DNA of 64,000 nt from assembly GCF_009687865.1 (NCBI RefSeq), contig NZ_BLAE01000049.1, forward strand, positions 27,471 through 91,470. Direction: 5' to 3'. Position numbers and translations under genes: made by a program. Positions 1 through 8,276 of this stretch are shown here, one piece after another; the first letter of the stretch is position 1; every line of letters starts with the position of its first letter. The notes beneath the pieces are model-generated. The model was not told the origin of the DNA. It saw nothing but the letters and a program-made list of their open reading frames with translations, and did not search any database. The DNA comes from Acrocarpospora macrocephala. GTDB taxonomy: Bacteria > Actinomycetota > Actinomycetes > Streptosporangiales > Streptosporangiaceae.

Positions 1-975
1 CGCCCGGTTAGGGGTGTCCCACTCATGGGCGTACGCGAACTGGCCGCCCTCTCGGGTGAACACCATGCCGATCAGTGACAACTGACCGTCCGGCGTGGTG
101 TGGCAGTGCCCGGCGATCGGGGAATTGCAGTGGCCCTGCAATGCGTGCAGCATTGCCCGTTCCGCTCGGACGTGGACCCGGGTCTCCGCGTGATCCAGCA
201 GCCGCAGCAGTTCCACCACGGAGGCGTCACTCTCGCGGCATTGCAGCCCGATCACCCCCGCACCCACCGCGGGACACATCACATCCAGCGGCAGCACCTC
301 ACCGATTCGATCGTCCATGCCGATCCGCCGCAGCCCGGCAGCAGCTAGAACCAGAGCCTCGAACTGGTGCTCCGCGTCCAGGCGCGCCAGCCGCGAGTTG
401 ACGTTCCCCCGGATCCGGTCCACGTGCAGATCAGGGCGATGTCGCAGGAGCTGCGCCTTTCGGCGGACCGATGAGGTCCCGATCGAGGTGCCAGGCGGTA
501 GCTCGTCCAAGCTTCGGAAGGGCGAACCGTTCCGCCAGACCACCGCGTCGTGCACGTCTTCACGCTCCAGGTAGGCCGCGAAGCAGGTACCGGGCGGAGG
601 CGGGATATCGCCCGGCACGTCTTTGAGGCAGTGCACCGCCGCATCGACCACGCCCATCACCAGCGCCCGGTCGATCTCCTTCATAAACGCGCCCTTGCCG
701 CCCAGCTCCGCCAGATCTCCCTGCCAGCGATCTCCACTGGTCTCGATCCCGATCACCTGGACATCCAGATCCGGGCAGATCGCGAAAATCCGGTCCGCCA
801 CATCACGCGCCTGAGCCATAGCCATTGGCGAGGTCCGCGTCCCCAGTCGCAGAGCCCGCCCCTCCAGCCCTTGGGCCACGAACCTCCGCATCAGCGACGC
901 CTGATCATGGTCAAGCTCGCTTCCCGCGCCCTGTCCGACCACCGACAGCATCGCTCTGTTCACGCGCCCTGCCAC
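1..975 (-). CDS. hemC: Hydroxymethylbilane synthase (porphobilinogen deaminase), C-terminus cut by window edge
   Basis: The family polymerises four porphobilinogens into hydroxymethylbilane, the linear tetrapyrrole precursor of haem and corrinoids, in the cytoplasm. Visible family signatures are LGTRTSPMA (about residue 44), VHCLKDVP with the catalytic Asp near 119, GTSSVRRKAQL, RGNVNSRL and LQGHCNSPI with the dipyrromethane-attaching Cys near 283. The frame runs open to base 1, so roughly the last 20-30 residues lie outside. I chose GTG at 975 because AGGAGG ends 9 nt upstream; ATG at 984 abuts the same AGGAGG and is less likely. Both starts leave about 40 residues before the usual N-terminus. 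No other haem genes are visible; neighbours are regulators, so this may be a second, specialised copy. Function is well supported by motifs; physiological role is inference. Confidence 0.88.
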   Translation of the reverse strand, partial: MAGRVNRAMLSVVGQGAGSELDHDQASLMRRFVAQGLEGRALRLGTRTSPMAMAQARDVADRIFAICPDLDVQVIGIETSGDRWQGDLAELGGKGAFMKEIDRALVMGVVDAAVHCLKDVPGDIPPPPGTCFAAYLEREDVHDAVVWRNGSPFRSLDELPPGTSIGTSSVRRKAQLLRHRPDLHVDRIRGNVNSRLARLDAEHQFEALVLAAAGLRRIGMDDRIGEVLPLDVMCPAVGAGVIGLQCRESDASVVELLRLLDHAETRVHVRAERAMLHALQGHCNSPIAGHCHTTPDGQLSLIGMVFTREGGQFAYAHEWDTPNRA

Positions 976-1169
976 CGCCTTCATCCTCCTGGCTGCTGTA
1001 CGCACCCAGAGCCCATTTCTTGATCTCAACATCGGCACGGGACCTCATGCGCCTTACGACCGTCAGTCGCCAAGGCCACCATCTTGATCACATAGGTGAC
1101 CGGGTGCTGGTCCGGGCCCCCGGTTCCGCACGCCTATCCTTTCCTCACGGTCGGGACGGCGTCTCACAC

Positions 1170-1745
1170 TCATGCCAGGACGCGCGACACGTCCGGCCGA
1201 CGATGCTCTGCCAGATGGTTACCCGGGCGACCGCTCGTGTTCGCAGTGGTGGGTTCGAGACGGTAGATGGGCCAGTCCTCGCAGGGTGCGGCGAAGGTGC
1301 CCCGGTAGGGGACGCTGTAGGCCCAGCCCAGATACTCCAGGCGGCATTTGGCCACTTCGGCAACCTCGTCGCTGACCTGATAGCGGGCTCTCAGCTCCCG
1401 CTGGGTGCCCACCCGCTCGTGGACGGCGATCTCACCGTCGCGGATGCGGGCCGCGAGATGGTCGGAGACCGCGATGATCCGCTCCTCCATGCGCTCGGAA
1501 TAGAACGACGTCCACTCCTCACCGGGGTTTCCGACGACCAGACCCACAGCCGGATCCAAGCGGATCAGCCGCCGCCTGCTGAGCTGACGCCAGATCCAGA
1601 GAGCCTGCGGGGACGCGAGGTTGTAGGTGGCCACCAACTCAGCCGCGCTGGGCACCCGAACGCCCGGCGGGAGCTCACCACTAATGATCCGCGCCGCCAA
1701 CTCGTCAACGATCTTCTGAACGTGCCTCAAGGCCCACGCGGTCAT
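1170..1745 (-). CDS. GntR-family regulator with two winged-helix domains
   Basis: The 191-residue protein contains two GntR-like DNA-binding segments. The first covers about residues 8-75 (IVDELAARIISGELPPGVRVPS, then a recognition region ending in a Val/Gly-rich wing). The second covers about 88-155 (ISDHLAARIRDGEI-like helix, then RVGTQRELRARYQVS). There is no ligand-binding domain, so it is not a typical FadR or HutC protein. Its start codon shares one base with the stop of the upstream ATPase gene (TGATG), implying translational coupling. A role in controlling the neighbouring hemC-like gene or the divergent XRE gene is plausible but not shown. Confidence 0.75.
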   Translation of the reverse strand: MTAWALRHVQKIVDELAARIISGELPPGVRVPSAAELVATYNLASPQALWIWRQLSRRRLIRLDPAVGLVVGNPGEEWTSFYSERMEERIIAVSDHLAARIRDGEIAVHERVGTQRELRARYQVSDEVAEVAKCRLEYLGWAYSVPYRGTFAAPCEDWPIYRLEPTTANTSGRPGNHLAEHRRPDVSRVLA

Positions 1746-2302
1746 CAGGCCACCTCATCGAGGGTCGCGTAGACGACCTTTCCGCCGGTCACCGGCAACC
1801 GGTATCCCCATACCGTCGCCAGCGCGTCGACTAGCAGAAGCCCCCGCCCGCCGACATCCTCCGCCGAAGGGTTGGCCAGCTTCGGCGGCAGACGGCTGCG
1901 ATCCCACACCTCCAGGACGACGCGCCCGCCGATCCGGTAGAAGTCGACCCCTATGATCCCTGGCTGGCATTCCCCCTGTCCGCCCGGCGCGCCCAAATCG
2001 ACACCCGCCGCTCTGACATCAGCGGTGGCTTGGACCGCATTCGCGACGAGCTCGCCGATGATGAGCTGAGCACACTCGACGAGATCCGCACGCCCCCACG
2101 CGGTGAGCGTCCGCCCCACACGGCGACGCGCGATCGAAGCCGAAATTGGATGTGCCAGCAAACGCTCACACGAACGCTGCTTTGTCTGGACCGGCTCCGC
2201 TCTACCCGGCTTTCGGTGAACGCCCCCTCGCGTAACTCCAGATGAATCAGCTAGAGAACGGCCATGCTGTCGAACATGGCGGCTGCCACTATTCTGTGCC
2301 AT
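1745..2302 (-). CDS. RsbW-like ATP-binding protein (HATPase_c, anti-sigma-factor kinase type)
   Basis: The C-terminal 140 residues have the GHKL ATPase layout of actinobacterial RsbW-like proteins. The N-box is ELVANAVQAT, preceded by a helix typical of the family (ARRRVGRTLTAWG). The G1-like segment is LEVWDRSRLPP and the glycine lid is VGGRGLLLVDALATVWG. The first 45 residues are basic and unconserved-looking, so the true start may lie downstream of ATG 2302. These proteins usually bind a partner sigma factor, anti-sigma antagonist or regulator rather than act as sensor kinases. It is translationally coupled to the GntR gene and divergent from the XRE gene, an arrangement common in actinomycete accessory loci. 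Confidence 0.72.
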   Translation of the reverse strand: MAQNSGSRHVRQHGRSLADSSGVTRGGVHRKPGRAEPVQTKQRSCERLLAHPISASIARRRVGRTLTAWGRADLVECAQLIIGELVANAVQATADVRAAGVDLGAPGGQGECQPGIIGVDFYRIGGRVVLEVWDRSRLPPKLANPSAEDVGGRGLLLVDALATVWGYRLPVTGGKVVYATLDEVA

Positions 2303-2458
2303 TGGGTCAGGACCTCTTCCTGATCAAGGGCTCGGCTGGTCGTTCGCTGCGGCAGCCGGACCCGCCCTAATGTTTACGCTTGTTCATGAGCCGACGATGT
2401 CGTCCCGTCACCAACGCGCGCTCACACATTCGATGCCTTCTGATTTCGCGAGGCGCGC

Positions 2459-2601
2459 GTTATCGCGGGGCTTATAGTCCTGTTTCTAGGTCTAGAAGCG
2501 CTAGCAGGACTTCGCCAGAAGCGATAAGAAGGCGCTGATCTCCCGTTATCGCCCGGAGCGATATCTCTGCTGGAGGAAACGTCACCGGGAGCGATACCAT
2601 C
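2459..2601 (+). promoter_or_regulatory. Cluster of GCGATA motifs overlapping a probable leaderless promoter
   Basis: Five copies of GCGATA, in either orientation, lie at 2461-2466 (reverse), 2521-2526, 2547-2552 (reverse), 2558-2563 and 2591-2596. The third and fourth form an inverted repeat with a 5-bp spacer. The last overlaps a -10-like hexamer TACCAT (2596-2601), placed to start transcription at or next to GTG 2607. I infer an operator array controlling the XRE gene and perhaps the divergent ATPase/GntR genes. The bound protein is unknown; autoregulation by the XRE protein is the simplest idea. Confidence 0.45.
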
Positions 2602-2606
2602 CTTTT

Positions 2607-3749
2607 GTGGAGGTGCGGACATTCCCTGAGGCCCTAAAGGCGATCATGGTTGAACGCGGATGGACGCAAGCCGATCTTGCCCGTGAACTGGGTGTTTCTC
2701 AGGCGTGGGTCTCCGAGGTGTCCCGGGGCCAGAAGGACACCGGCATGGCCAAGGCCATCAATCTTCTGGCTCTCGTAGGCTGGGAAGTGCGCATATTGCG
2801 CAAAGGAGAGGATTCCATGGAGCGTAGGGATTTCCTGGCGGCTGCTGCGTCCGTAATCTTCGTGCCGTCAGCCCGAACGAGCCCTTACCAGGAAGCGTCC
2901 TATGTGCAGACCCTGGCGGCCTCGCTCGCCCGCAACCGGTACGAGTTGGGAGGGATTCCCCTGGCCGCTTCCGCGCTCGGTCATCTCCGGCACATCGAAC
3001 GCGGCACGGCCGACACCCACGACAGGGCGCTCCAACAGGCAGCGTCCCAGCTTGCCGATCAGATAACGCTCGTCCTGTACGACGCCGGCAAGCTCCCCCA
3101 GGCCGATCGAATCGCTGGAATCGCCCTCGAATTCGCCCGCCGCGCTCAGGACATCCAAGCTCAGGCCCGCGCATTCGACACGCTCAGCCGAGTCAGCCTT
3201 GATCGAGGCGATTACGCCCGCGGTGTGGCGTACGCGCAGCGGGGACTACAACTTCCAGACGTCACCAATAGCCAGAAGGCCTCTCTGAACATGAGGCTCG
3301 GACGTTCCTTGGCTCTCATCGCCGGACAGGAAACAGCCTCGCGAGGCGTCCTCGATCATGCGCTCGACATCGGCGGGCTCTCCCCATTCGGAACAGCCGC
3401 CCTGATCGGTGACGTAGCCATCGGCCTAGGCCACCTTCGGGCGTACACAGAAGCCGGAACACTGCTCAGTGAGGCGGCCGAAACAATCGGTCAATGGTCG
3501 CCACTTTTCCGCGCACAGTATCTGGGAAGGCAAATTCAAACGGCTCTCAGCGGTAGCACTCCCGCTCTCGCCGCCGACAAAATGCACGAACTCGCCCGAG
3601 CGCTCCCGTTCGTCGACTCAGCACGAGTCAACAAGCGCGTAAGCGAAATACTCCAATCATCCCTCAAATGGGACGCCGATTCGGAGATACGCCAGGGCCG
3701 GGAACACCTGCAAGCGATGCTCTCTCCAGGCACGGCGCCAAGGCTTTAA
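2607..3749 (+). CDS. XRE-family HTH regulator with C-terminal helical repeat region
   Basis: Residues 5-58 form a lambda-repressor-like HTH (WTQADLARELGVSQAWVSEVSRGQ). After about residue 71 comes a long all-alpha region (to 380) with TPR-like helices, as in many Streptomyces XRE proteins that sense through a TPR-like domain. GTG 2607 is leaderless or nearly so: there is no ribosome-binding site, and a -10-like TACCAT lies just upstream. An in-frame ATG at 2817 is preceded 6 bases away by AAAGGAGAG, a near-perfect ribosome-binding site. It would yield a 310-residue form beginning MERRDFLAAAASVIFVP, a twin-arginine-like sequence. It diverges from the ATPase/GntR/hemC genes. DNA-binding function is secure; target and signal are unknown. 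Confidence 0.82.
   Translation: MEVRTFPEALKAIMVERGWTQADLARELGVSQAWVSEVSRGQKDTGMAKAINLLALVGWEVRILRKGEDSMERRDFLAAAASVIFVPSARTSPYQEASYVQTLAASLARNRYELGGIPLAASALGHLRHIERGTADTHDRALQQAASQLADQITLVLYDAGKLPQADRIAGIALEFARRAQDIQAQARAFDTLSRVSLDRGDYARGVAYAQRGLQLPDVTNSQKASLNMRLGRSLALIAGQETASRGVLDHALDIGGLSPFGTAALIGDVAIGLGHLRAYTEAGTLLSEAAETIGQWSPLFRAQYLGRQIQTALSGSTPALAADKMHELARALPFVDSARVNKRVSEILQSSLKWDADSEIRQGREHLQAMLSPGTAPRL
2817..2819 (+). promoter_or_regulatory. Possible internal translation start within the XRE gene
   Basis: ATG 2817-2819 is in frame with the XRE gene and preceded by AAAGGAGAG at 2802-2810. The annotated GTG start has no such site. Use of this start would give a product without the HTH domain. 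Confidence 0.4.
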
Positions 3750-3930
3750 GGGCGTGTTGGGGAAGGACTTGTAAGGCGAACAACCGGTCGGCGAGCAATG
3801 CGACAGGGTCGTACTGCAAGCCCATTGGCCAAGCGAACTGCCATACCGCGCTCACCCGGCGCCGATCGGTCCGCCACCGATACCGGGATAGCGGACCGAA
3901 TCGCCGCACCTTCCAGCCGCTTCGCCCGGA

Positions 3931-4380
3931 TCAGGGTGAGGTGCCGAGTGTCTTGTTGTAGTGGCTGAGAAGGTCGACGAAGTTGGCCAGGTTCTCGTCT
4001 GGCCAGTCGCCTAGTTTGTCGTCGAAGCGTTTGCGTAGGCCAGCGGTGGCGTCGGCCACTCGTTGTGCGGCGGTGTCGCTGGCGGAGATCAGGGTTGCGC
4101 GGCCGTCGGCGGGGTCGGGGCCGCGGATGATCAGGCCGAGGTCGGCGAGTTGGGTGAGGAGGCGGCTGACCGCGCCCTTGTCGATGTCGAGGTTCTCGAC
4201 GATCGACGTGGCGCGGGCGGGGCCGTGGTCGGTGAGCCAGGCCAGGATGAGGTAGCCGGAGGGTTGTAGTTCCGGGTGGACTGCCCGCGCGCGCTCAGCG
4301 ACCACACACTTGATCCGGCGCAGCAGGATGGCCATCTCGCTTTCGAGGCGGCGCATTGAGTCGACCCGGCTTCTGGTCAC
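3931..4380 (-). CDS. MarR-family transcriptional regulator
   Basis: The 149-residue product has the MarR winged-helix fold: helix ELQPSGYLILAWLTDHG, recognition region ATSIVENLDIDKGAVSRLLTQLADLGLI, and the wing core DPADGRA followed by beta-strand residues TLISAS. GTG 4380 lies two bases after the stop of the drug-efflux gene, so the two form an operon with the transporter first. An ATG 24 bases into the frame is an alternative start. MarR proteins of this arrangement usually repress the linked transporter until a phenolic or drug ligand binds. The operator candidate is the palindrome at 5982-5999 upstream of the transporter. Confidence 0.85.
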   Translation of the reverse strand: MTRSRVDSMRRLESEMAILLRRIKCVVAERARAVHPELQPSGYLILAWLTDHGPARATSIVENLDIDKGAVSRLLTQLADLGLIIRGPDPADGRATLISASDTAAQRVADATAGLRKRFDDKLGDWPDENLANFVDLLSHYNKTLGTSP

Positions 4381-4382
4381 GG

Positions 4383-5957
4383 TCAGCCCGTTCCCTGGGC
4401 GGCGACCTGGTCGGTTGAGTGCAGGGTCGTACGGAGCGGGACCTCCTTGATGAACAGGACGCACACCAGCGCCAGGGCGGCGAAGGGCACCGAGACCAGG
4501 AACAGTTCGGCGATCGAGGCGCCGAAGGCGTGCTCGAACACGGCCCGGATCGGGGCGGGCAGCGTGCTGAGGTCCGGGATGCCGTGCGCCTGCTGGCCGC
4601 CGCCGTCGATGCCGAGTCCCTTGAGGCCGCTGGCCACCTTGTCGGAGACCTGGGCCGACAGCAGGGCGCCGAGTGCGGCGACGCCGACCGTGCCGCCGAT
4701 GGAGCGGAAGAACGCCACGAGCGAGCTGGCGGCGCCCAGGTCGGCCAGGGACACGATGTTCTGTACGGGAATGACGAGATTCTGCATGGAGCCGCCGACG
4801 CCGATGCCGAGCAGGGCCATGTAGACGCCTACCAGGACCAGGTTGGTGGTCTCGTCGATCGTGCCGAGCAGGGCGCATCCGGCCACGACGAAGATCATGC
4901 TCGCGGCGAGCCAGACCTTCCACCGGCCGGTCATGCTGATGGCCCGGCCGCTCACGACGCTGGAGACGAGCAGGCCGCCGACCAGGGCGATCGACATCAG
5001 ACCGGCCTTGGTGGGCGACATGCCGCGAGCCAGCTGGAAGAACTGGCTGAGGTAGACGGTCGAGGCGAACATGGCGATGCCCACGAACACCGAGGCCAGC
5101 GTGGCGAGAACGATCGTACGGTCCTTGAACAGGTCGAGCGGGATCACCGGTTCACGCGCGACGCGCGCCTCCACGAAGACCGCGATGGCGATCAGCACCA
5201 CGCCGCCGCCGACCAGCAGGGCGCTGGTGCCAGAAAGCCACGCGTACTGGTTGCCGGCGAGCGAGACCCAGACGAGCAGCAGCGAGACGCCGGCCATGAT
5301 GAGGGTCGCGCCGAGGTAGTCGACGCTGACGTCACGCTTGACCACAGGCAGGTGCAGGGTCTTCTGCAGCAGTACGAAGGCGGCCACGCCGAACGGCAGG
5401 CCGATGAAGAAGCAGCCGCGCCAGCCGAGCGCGCTGTCGGCCACGAGACCGCCGATCAGCGGGCCACTGACGGTCGCGGCCGCGAACACGGCGCCCATGT
5501 AGCCAGAGTAGCGGCCGAGGTCGCGCGGGCTCACCATGCTGGCGATCACAATCTGGACCAATGCCATCAGACCGCCGACGCCGAGCCCTTGCACGAGGCG
5601 GGCGCCGATGAGGGTGCCCATGTTCGGCGAGATGCCCGCCACCAGCGAGCCCGCGATGAAAATGCTGAGCGACAGCTGAACGAGGAGTTTCTTGCTGAAC
5701 AGGTCGGCGAGTTTGCCCCAGATCGGCGTGGTCGCCGTCATCGCCAGCAGGGTCGCGACGATCACCCAGGTGTAGCCGGTCTGGCTGCCTTTGAGGTCGG
5801 CGACGATGCGTGGCAGGGCGTTGGTCACGACAGTGCTGGAGATCATCGCGACGAACATCGCCAGCAGCAAACCGGACAGGGCCTCCAGGATCTCGCGGTG
5901 GGTCATCTGATTGGACGCCTCGGGGACATCAGCCACCAAGGATTGCGCTTCGGACAC
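4383..5957 (-). CDS. DHA2-family MFS drug efflux permease (EmrB/QacA type, 14 TM)
   Basis: The protein has 524 residues with about 14 hydrophobic helices, the size and layout of proton-antiport multidrug exporters of the EmrB/QacA family. Visible signatures are the motif C region GLGVGGLMALVQIVIAS, the loop motif GKLADLFSKK between TM2 and TM3, and SSTVVTNALPRIVADL in TM1, matching the D1 motif region. GTG 5957 is the start. The gene is co-transcribed with the MarR gene 2 bases downstream, so substrate-induced derepression is likely. The substrate cannot be read from sequence. Confidence 0.9.
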   Translation of the reverse strand: MSEAQSLVADVPEASNQMTHREILEALSGLLLAMFVAMISSTVVTNALPRIVADLKGSQTGYTWVIVATLLAMTATTPIWGKLADLFSKKLLVQLSLSIFIAGSLVAGISPNMGTLIGARLVQGLGVGGLMALVQIVIASMVSPRDLGRYSGYMGAVFAAATVSGPLIGGLVADSALGWRGCFFIGLPFGVAAFVLLQKTLHLPVVKRDVSVDYLGATLIMAGVSLLLVWVSLAGNQYAWLSGTSALLVGGGVVLIAIAVFVEARVAREPVIPLDLFKDRTIVLATLASVFVGIAMFASTVYLSQFFQLARGMSPTKAGLMSIALVGGLLVSSVVSGRAISMTGRWKVWLAASMIFVVAGCALLGTIDETTNLVLVGVYMALLGIGVGGSMQNLVIPVQNIVSLADLGAASSLVAFFRSIGGTVGVAALGALLSAQVSDKVASGLKGLGIDGGGQQAHGIPDLSTLPAPIRAVFEHAFGASIAELFLVSVPFAALALVCVLFIKEVPLRTTLHSTDQVAAQGTG

Positions 5958-5981
5958 GGGTGCTCCGGTTCATCGGCAAAA

Positions 5982-5999
5982 GGTTGTATTTAGTCAACC
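5982..5999. promoter_or_regulatory. Palindrome GGTTG-N8-CAACC, candidate MarR operator
   Basis: The perfect 5-bp arms GGTTG (5982-5986) and CAACC (5995-5999) flank TATTTAGT, an AT-rich centre unusual in this GC-rich DNA. The site is 25-42 bp upstream of the efflux gene start, where it would cover the promoter; on the minus strand it contains TTGACT, a good -35 element. Size and position fit a MarR dimer site. Confidence 0.5.
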
Positions 6000-6326
6000 A
6001 TGGGAGGATTTTTCGCCCGACAGCGGCTCCCGGCGAAGGGGTGGGCAACCTCTCTATGAGGCCGCCGATGGCCCTATCGGCCGGTGTCTGGCGTCAGTGA
6101 AGATGACAGTGGCCGACGCTGTGACCTGCGCACTGTCAGATAGCTGTGCGTGACCACTTGCCGGACGGGTCATCGAAGTTGGCAGTAGCGGGTGATCTTG
6201 TCCGCAGGGTTGACCCAAAGAGCGTCCTCTCGACATGAAACTCGTGCTGACCAGCCGATATAGATCGCATATATGCGGATCGGCAAGCGTTTCGCCCCGT
6301 CAGGTCATTCGACATGAAGGAGTGGA
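6000..6326. other. Divergent intergenic region with an 8-bp inverted repeat
   Basis: No gene is visible in this 327-bp stretch between the efflux gene and the small secreted protein gene. It holds an inverted repeat TGACAGTG (6104-6111) and CACTGTCA (6131-6138) with a 19-base spacer, which could be an operator or a weak hairpin. A ribosome-binding site, GAAGGAG (6315-6321), serves the gene starting at 6327. Confidence 0.4.
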
Positions 6327-6734
6327 ATGCGCAAGCGCACAGCTTTCAGGACCGCCGTGGCGGCCGTGGCCGCAGGCGTGGTGGTCGGCATCGCGCCGGC
6401 TGCGCTCGCCTGGGGTGCCGTCGGATACGTCGACGCGAAATGCCTGCGGTATGTGGGCACCAGCACCGTGTATTACGGAGCCCTGGCCTGGAACTACACC
6501 CCTCTCCCCGGAGTCGGCTCGCCGCGGAACAACTTCTACGTGAAGGCACACGGCTACCTCAAGCAGCACAATGTCAACAAGGGCTACGTGACCGCAGAGG
6601 GCTACGGCAAGGCCGACGCCAACGGGTCCTACAGCCCCGTGACGGGTGACGGAAGCTGGGTCGTCGACGCGTACGGCTGGATGTACTCCAACAGCTCCGC
6701 CAACCAGAAGACCGACCGGTGCTACATCACGTAA
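6327..6734 (+). CDS. Small secreted protein coupled to an ABC export operon
   Basis: The 135-residue product has a clear Sec signal peptide (basic MRKRTAFR, hydrophobic core, cleavage expected after PAALA about residue 28). The mature protein is about 107 residues, rich in Tyr, Gly and Asn, with two Cys near its ends that could form one disulfide. I do not recognise the family. Its stop overlaps the start of the next gene (TAATG), and membrane and ABC transporter genes follow, an arrangement seen for secreted bacteriocin-like peptides of the lactococcin 972 type. I see no convincing sequence match to that family. GAAGGAG lies 5 bases upstream of the ATG. Confidence 0.75.
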   Translation: MRKRTAFRTAVAAVAAGVVVGIAPAALAWGAVGYVDAKCLRYVGTSTVYYGALAWNYTPLPGVGSPRNNFYVKAHGYLKQHNVNKGYVTAEGYGKADANGSYSPVTGDGSWVVDAYGWMYSNSSANQKTDRCYIT

Positions 6735-7432
6735 TGGCAGGCGCAGAGCGCCGGGGTTTCCGCCCCGGCGCTCTCGCGCTTCCCCTCTGCGTGTCGCCGC
6801 TGGCCCTCGGGTGGGCACTGGGCGCCTACGGAACCCCGCCGCCCGGGGTGAGCCCGGCCGCAGTGGGCGTGCACCGGATCATGGTGTGGCTGGTGCCGCT
6901 GTGCGTGGCGGCCGTCGTTGGGTACGGCACCGCCCGTACCGGCACCGATCCTCGGGTCGCCGCGACCGCCCGGCTCGACCTGCGGTGGCAGTGGTGGACC
7001 GGGCACCTGCCCGTACTGGCCGGGGTGGCGTCGGCCGCCCTGGCGGCGCCGTGGTCGTTGTCGGTGCTCTCCGGCGAGCCGTACGCCGCGCTGCTGGTGC
7101 CCGAACTGGCCGGTGTCGTGGTGGCGCTGTGCGCGGCGGCGATCGTCAACGGGCGGTTCGCGCCCTCCCCGGGAGCCGCCCTCGGCGCGACAGTGATCGT
7201 GACGGGGATTGTGGCGGTGGTCCCGTACCTGCTGCCCTTCGCCCACGGGCTCGCGCTTGACGCGACCCTGGCGAACTGGGCCCGGGGTGAGGCAACCCGC
7301 GGCGACCAGCTCTCTCCCGCCGTGTTGTGCTGGCTCGCCCTCGCCGGGTCGGCCGTCGTCGCGGCCCGGTTCCTGCCGCGGGATGTCTCCCGCCTGCGCT
7401 GGCTCACGATGGAGGCCTCGACCGATGATTAG
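6734..7432 (+). CDS. Integral membrane protein of ABC export operon
   Basis: This 232-residue protein has about six hydrophobic helices (for example LPLCVSPLALGWALGAYG, IMVWLVPLCVAAVVGYG, AAIVNGRF preceded by VVVALCA, and a C-terminal helix AVLCWLALAGSAVVAA). ATG 6734 shares a base with the stop of the secreted-protein gene, and its last 8 bases overlap the ABC ATPase gene. Tight coupling suggests it is a membrane partner of the transporter. No family is recognised. Confidence 0.72.
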   Translation: MAGAERRGFRPGALALPLCVSPLALGWALGAYGTPPPGVSPAAVGVHRIMVWLVPLCVAAVVGYGTARTGTDPRVAATARLDLRWQWWTGHLPVLAGVASAALAAPWSLSVLSGEPYAALLVPELAGVVVALCAAAIVNGRFAPSPGAALGATVIVTGIVAVVPYLLPFAHGLALDATLANWARGEATRGDQLSPAVLCWLALAGSAVVAARFLPRDVSRLRWLTMEASTDD

Positions 7433-8276
7433 CCTAACCGGCGTCACCAAACGCTACCGCGCCACCGAGGCCCTGACCCGCCTCGACGTCACTCTGGGGG
7501 ACGCTGGGATCGTCGCGGTGATGGGCCGCAACGGCGCCGGCAAGTCGACGCTGATGTCGATCCTCGCCGGGCTCGCCGCCGAGACCGAAGGCTCCATCAG
7601 CCTGCTTGGTGAGCCGCTGCGGCGCGACCGCCGGGCCCTGCGCGCCGCCACCACCCTGCTGCCGCAGGAGTTACGGCTCGACCCGGCCGTACCGGCCCGC
7701 GAGATGATCCGCTACCTGCTGAGGCTGCGCCGCCGCCCGGACGACGCGGTCGCCGACCTGATCGAGGTCTTCGGCCTCACCGGGCTGGCCGACCGCCCGC
7801 TGGGCACTCTCAGCGGCGGCACCCGTCAGCGGGCCGGGCTCGTCTACGCTTTCGCCGCCGCCACCCCGGTGCTGCTGCTGGACGAACCCACCCAGGGACT
7901 GGACCCGTGGGAACGCCTGCGGTTCACCGAGCACGTGGCCCGCGTCGCGGCCACCCGCCTGATCGTCTACTCCACCCACATCGTGTCCGACGTAGAGGCC
8001 ATCGCCGGGCGGGTCCTGATCCTGGAAGGGGGACAGCTGGTGCACAACGGCACGACCGACGACCTGCTCGCCCGGGCCCCGTCGGTGTGGCAGATCGACG
8101 CCGACGCGGCAGACCTGGCCGAGCTCGGCACGCACGGCCAGGTGAGCGGGGTGACCCGGCTGACCGACGGCACGTTCCGGGTCCGCCGACTTGGCGACCG
8201 TTTCTCCGACACGGCCAAACCGGTGCCGCCCACGCTACTGGACGCCTACATCGCGGTCACCGGGGGCGCGCAATGA
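7425..8276 (+). CDS. ABC transporter ATP-binding protein
   Basis: This 283-residue ATPase has all core motifs: Walker A GRNGAGKST (about residues 35-43), Q-loop LPQE, signature LSGGTRQRAG (L-S-G-G form), Walker B VLLLDEPTQGLDP and switch His in YSTHIVSD. A C-terminal extension of about 75 residues follows, as in CcmA-like exporters. ATG 7425 lies within the end of the previous gene. ATGA overlap joins it to the permease gene. Confidence 0.93.
   Translation: MISLTGVTKRYRATEALTRLDVTLGDAGIVAVMGRNGAGKSTLMSILAGLAAETEGSISLLGEPLRRDRRALRAATTLLPQELRLDPAVPAREMIRYLLRLRRRPDDAVADLIEVFGLTGLADRPLGTLSGGTRQRAGLVYAFAAATPVLLLDEPTQGLDPWERLRFTEHVARVAATRLIVYSTHIVSDVEAIAGRVLILEGGQLVHNGTTDDLLARAPSVWQIDADAADLAELGTHGQVSGVTRLTDGTFRVRRLGDRFSDTAKPVPPTLLDAYIAVTGGAQ

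Noticed and set aside
1245..1260. GGTTCGA-like tRNA T-arm sequence
   Set aside because: No acceptor or anticodon stem can be formed around it, and it lies inside the GntR gene.
2422..2622. 66-codon minus-strand frame with repeated AP-GD units upstream of the XRE gene
   Set aside because: Its repeats are explained by the GCGATA operator motifs; there is no ribosome-binding site or family match.
3750..3930. Possible transposase remnant between XRE and MarR genes
   Set aside because: Short frames with Arg-rich segments exist, but no motif, inverted ends or target duplication supports an insertion sequence.
4419..5993. 524-codon plus-strand open frame
   Set aside because: It mirrors the DHA2 transporter gene exactly and encodes a Gly/Glu/His-rich sequence with no helices or motifs.
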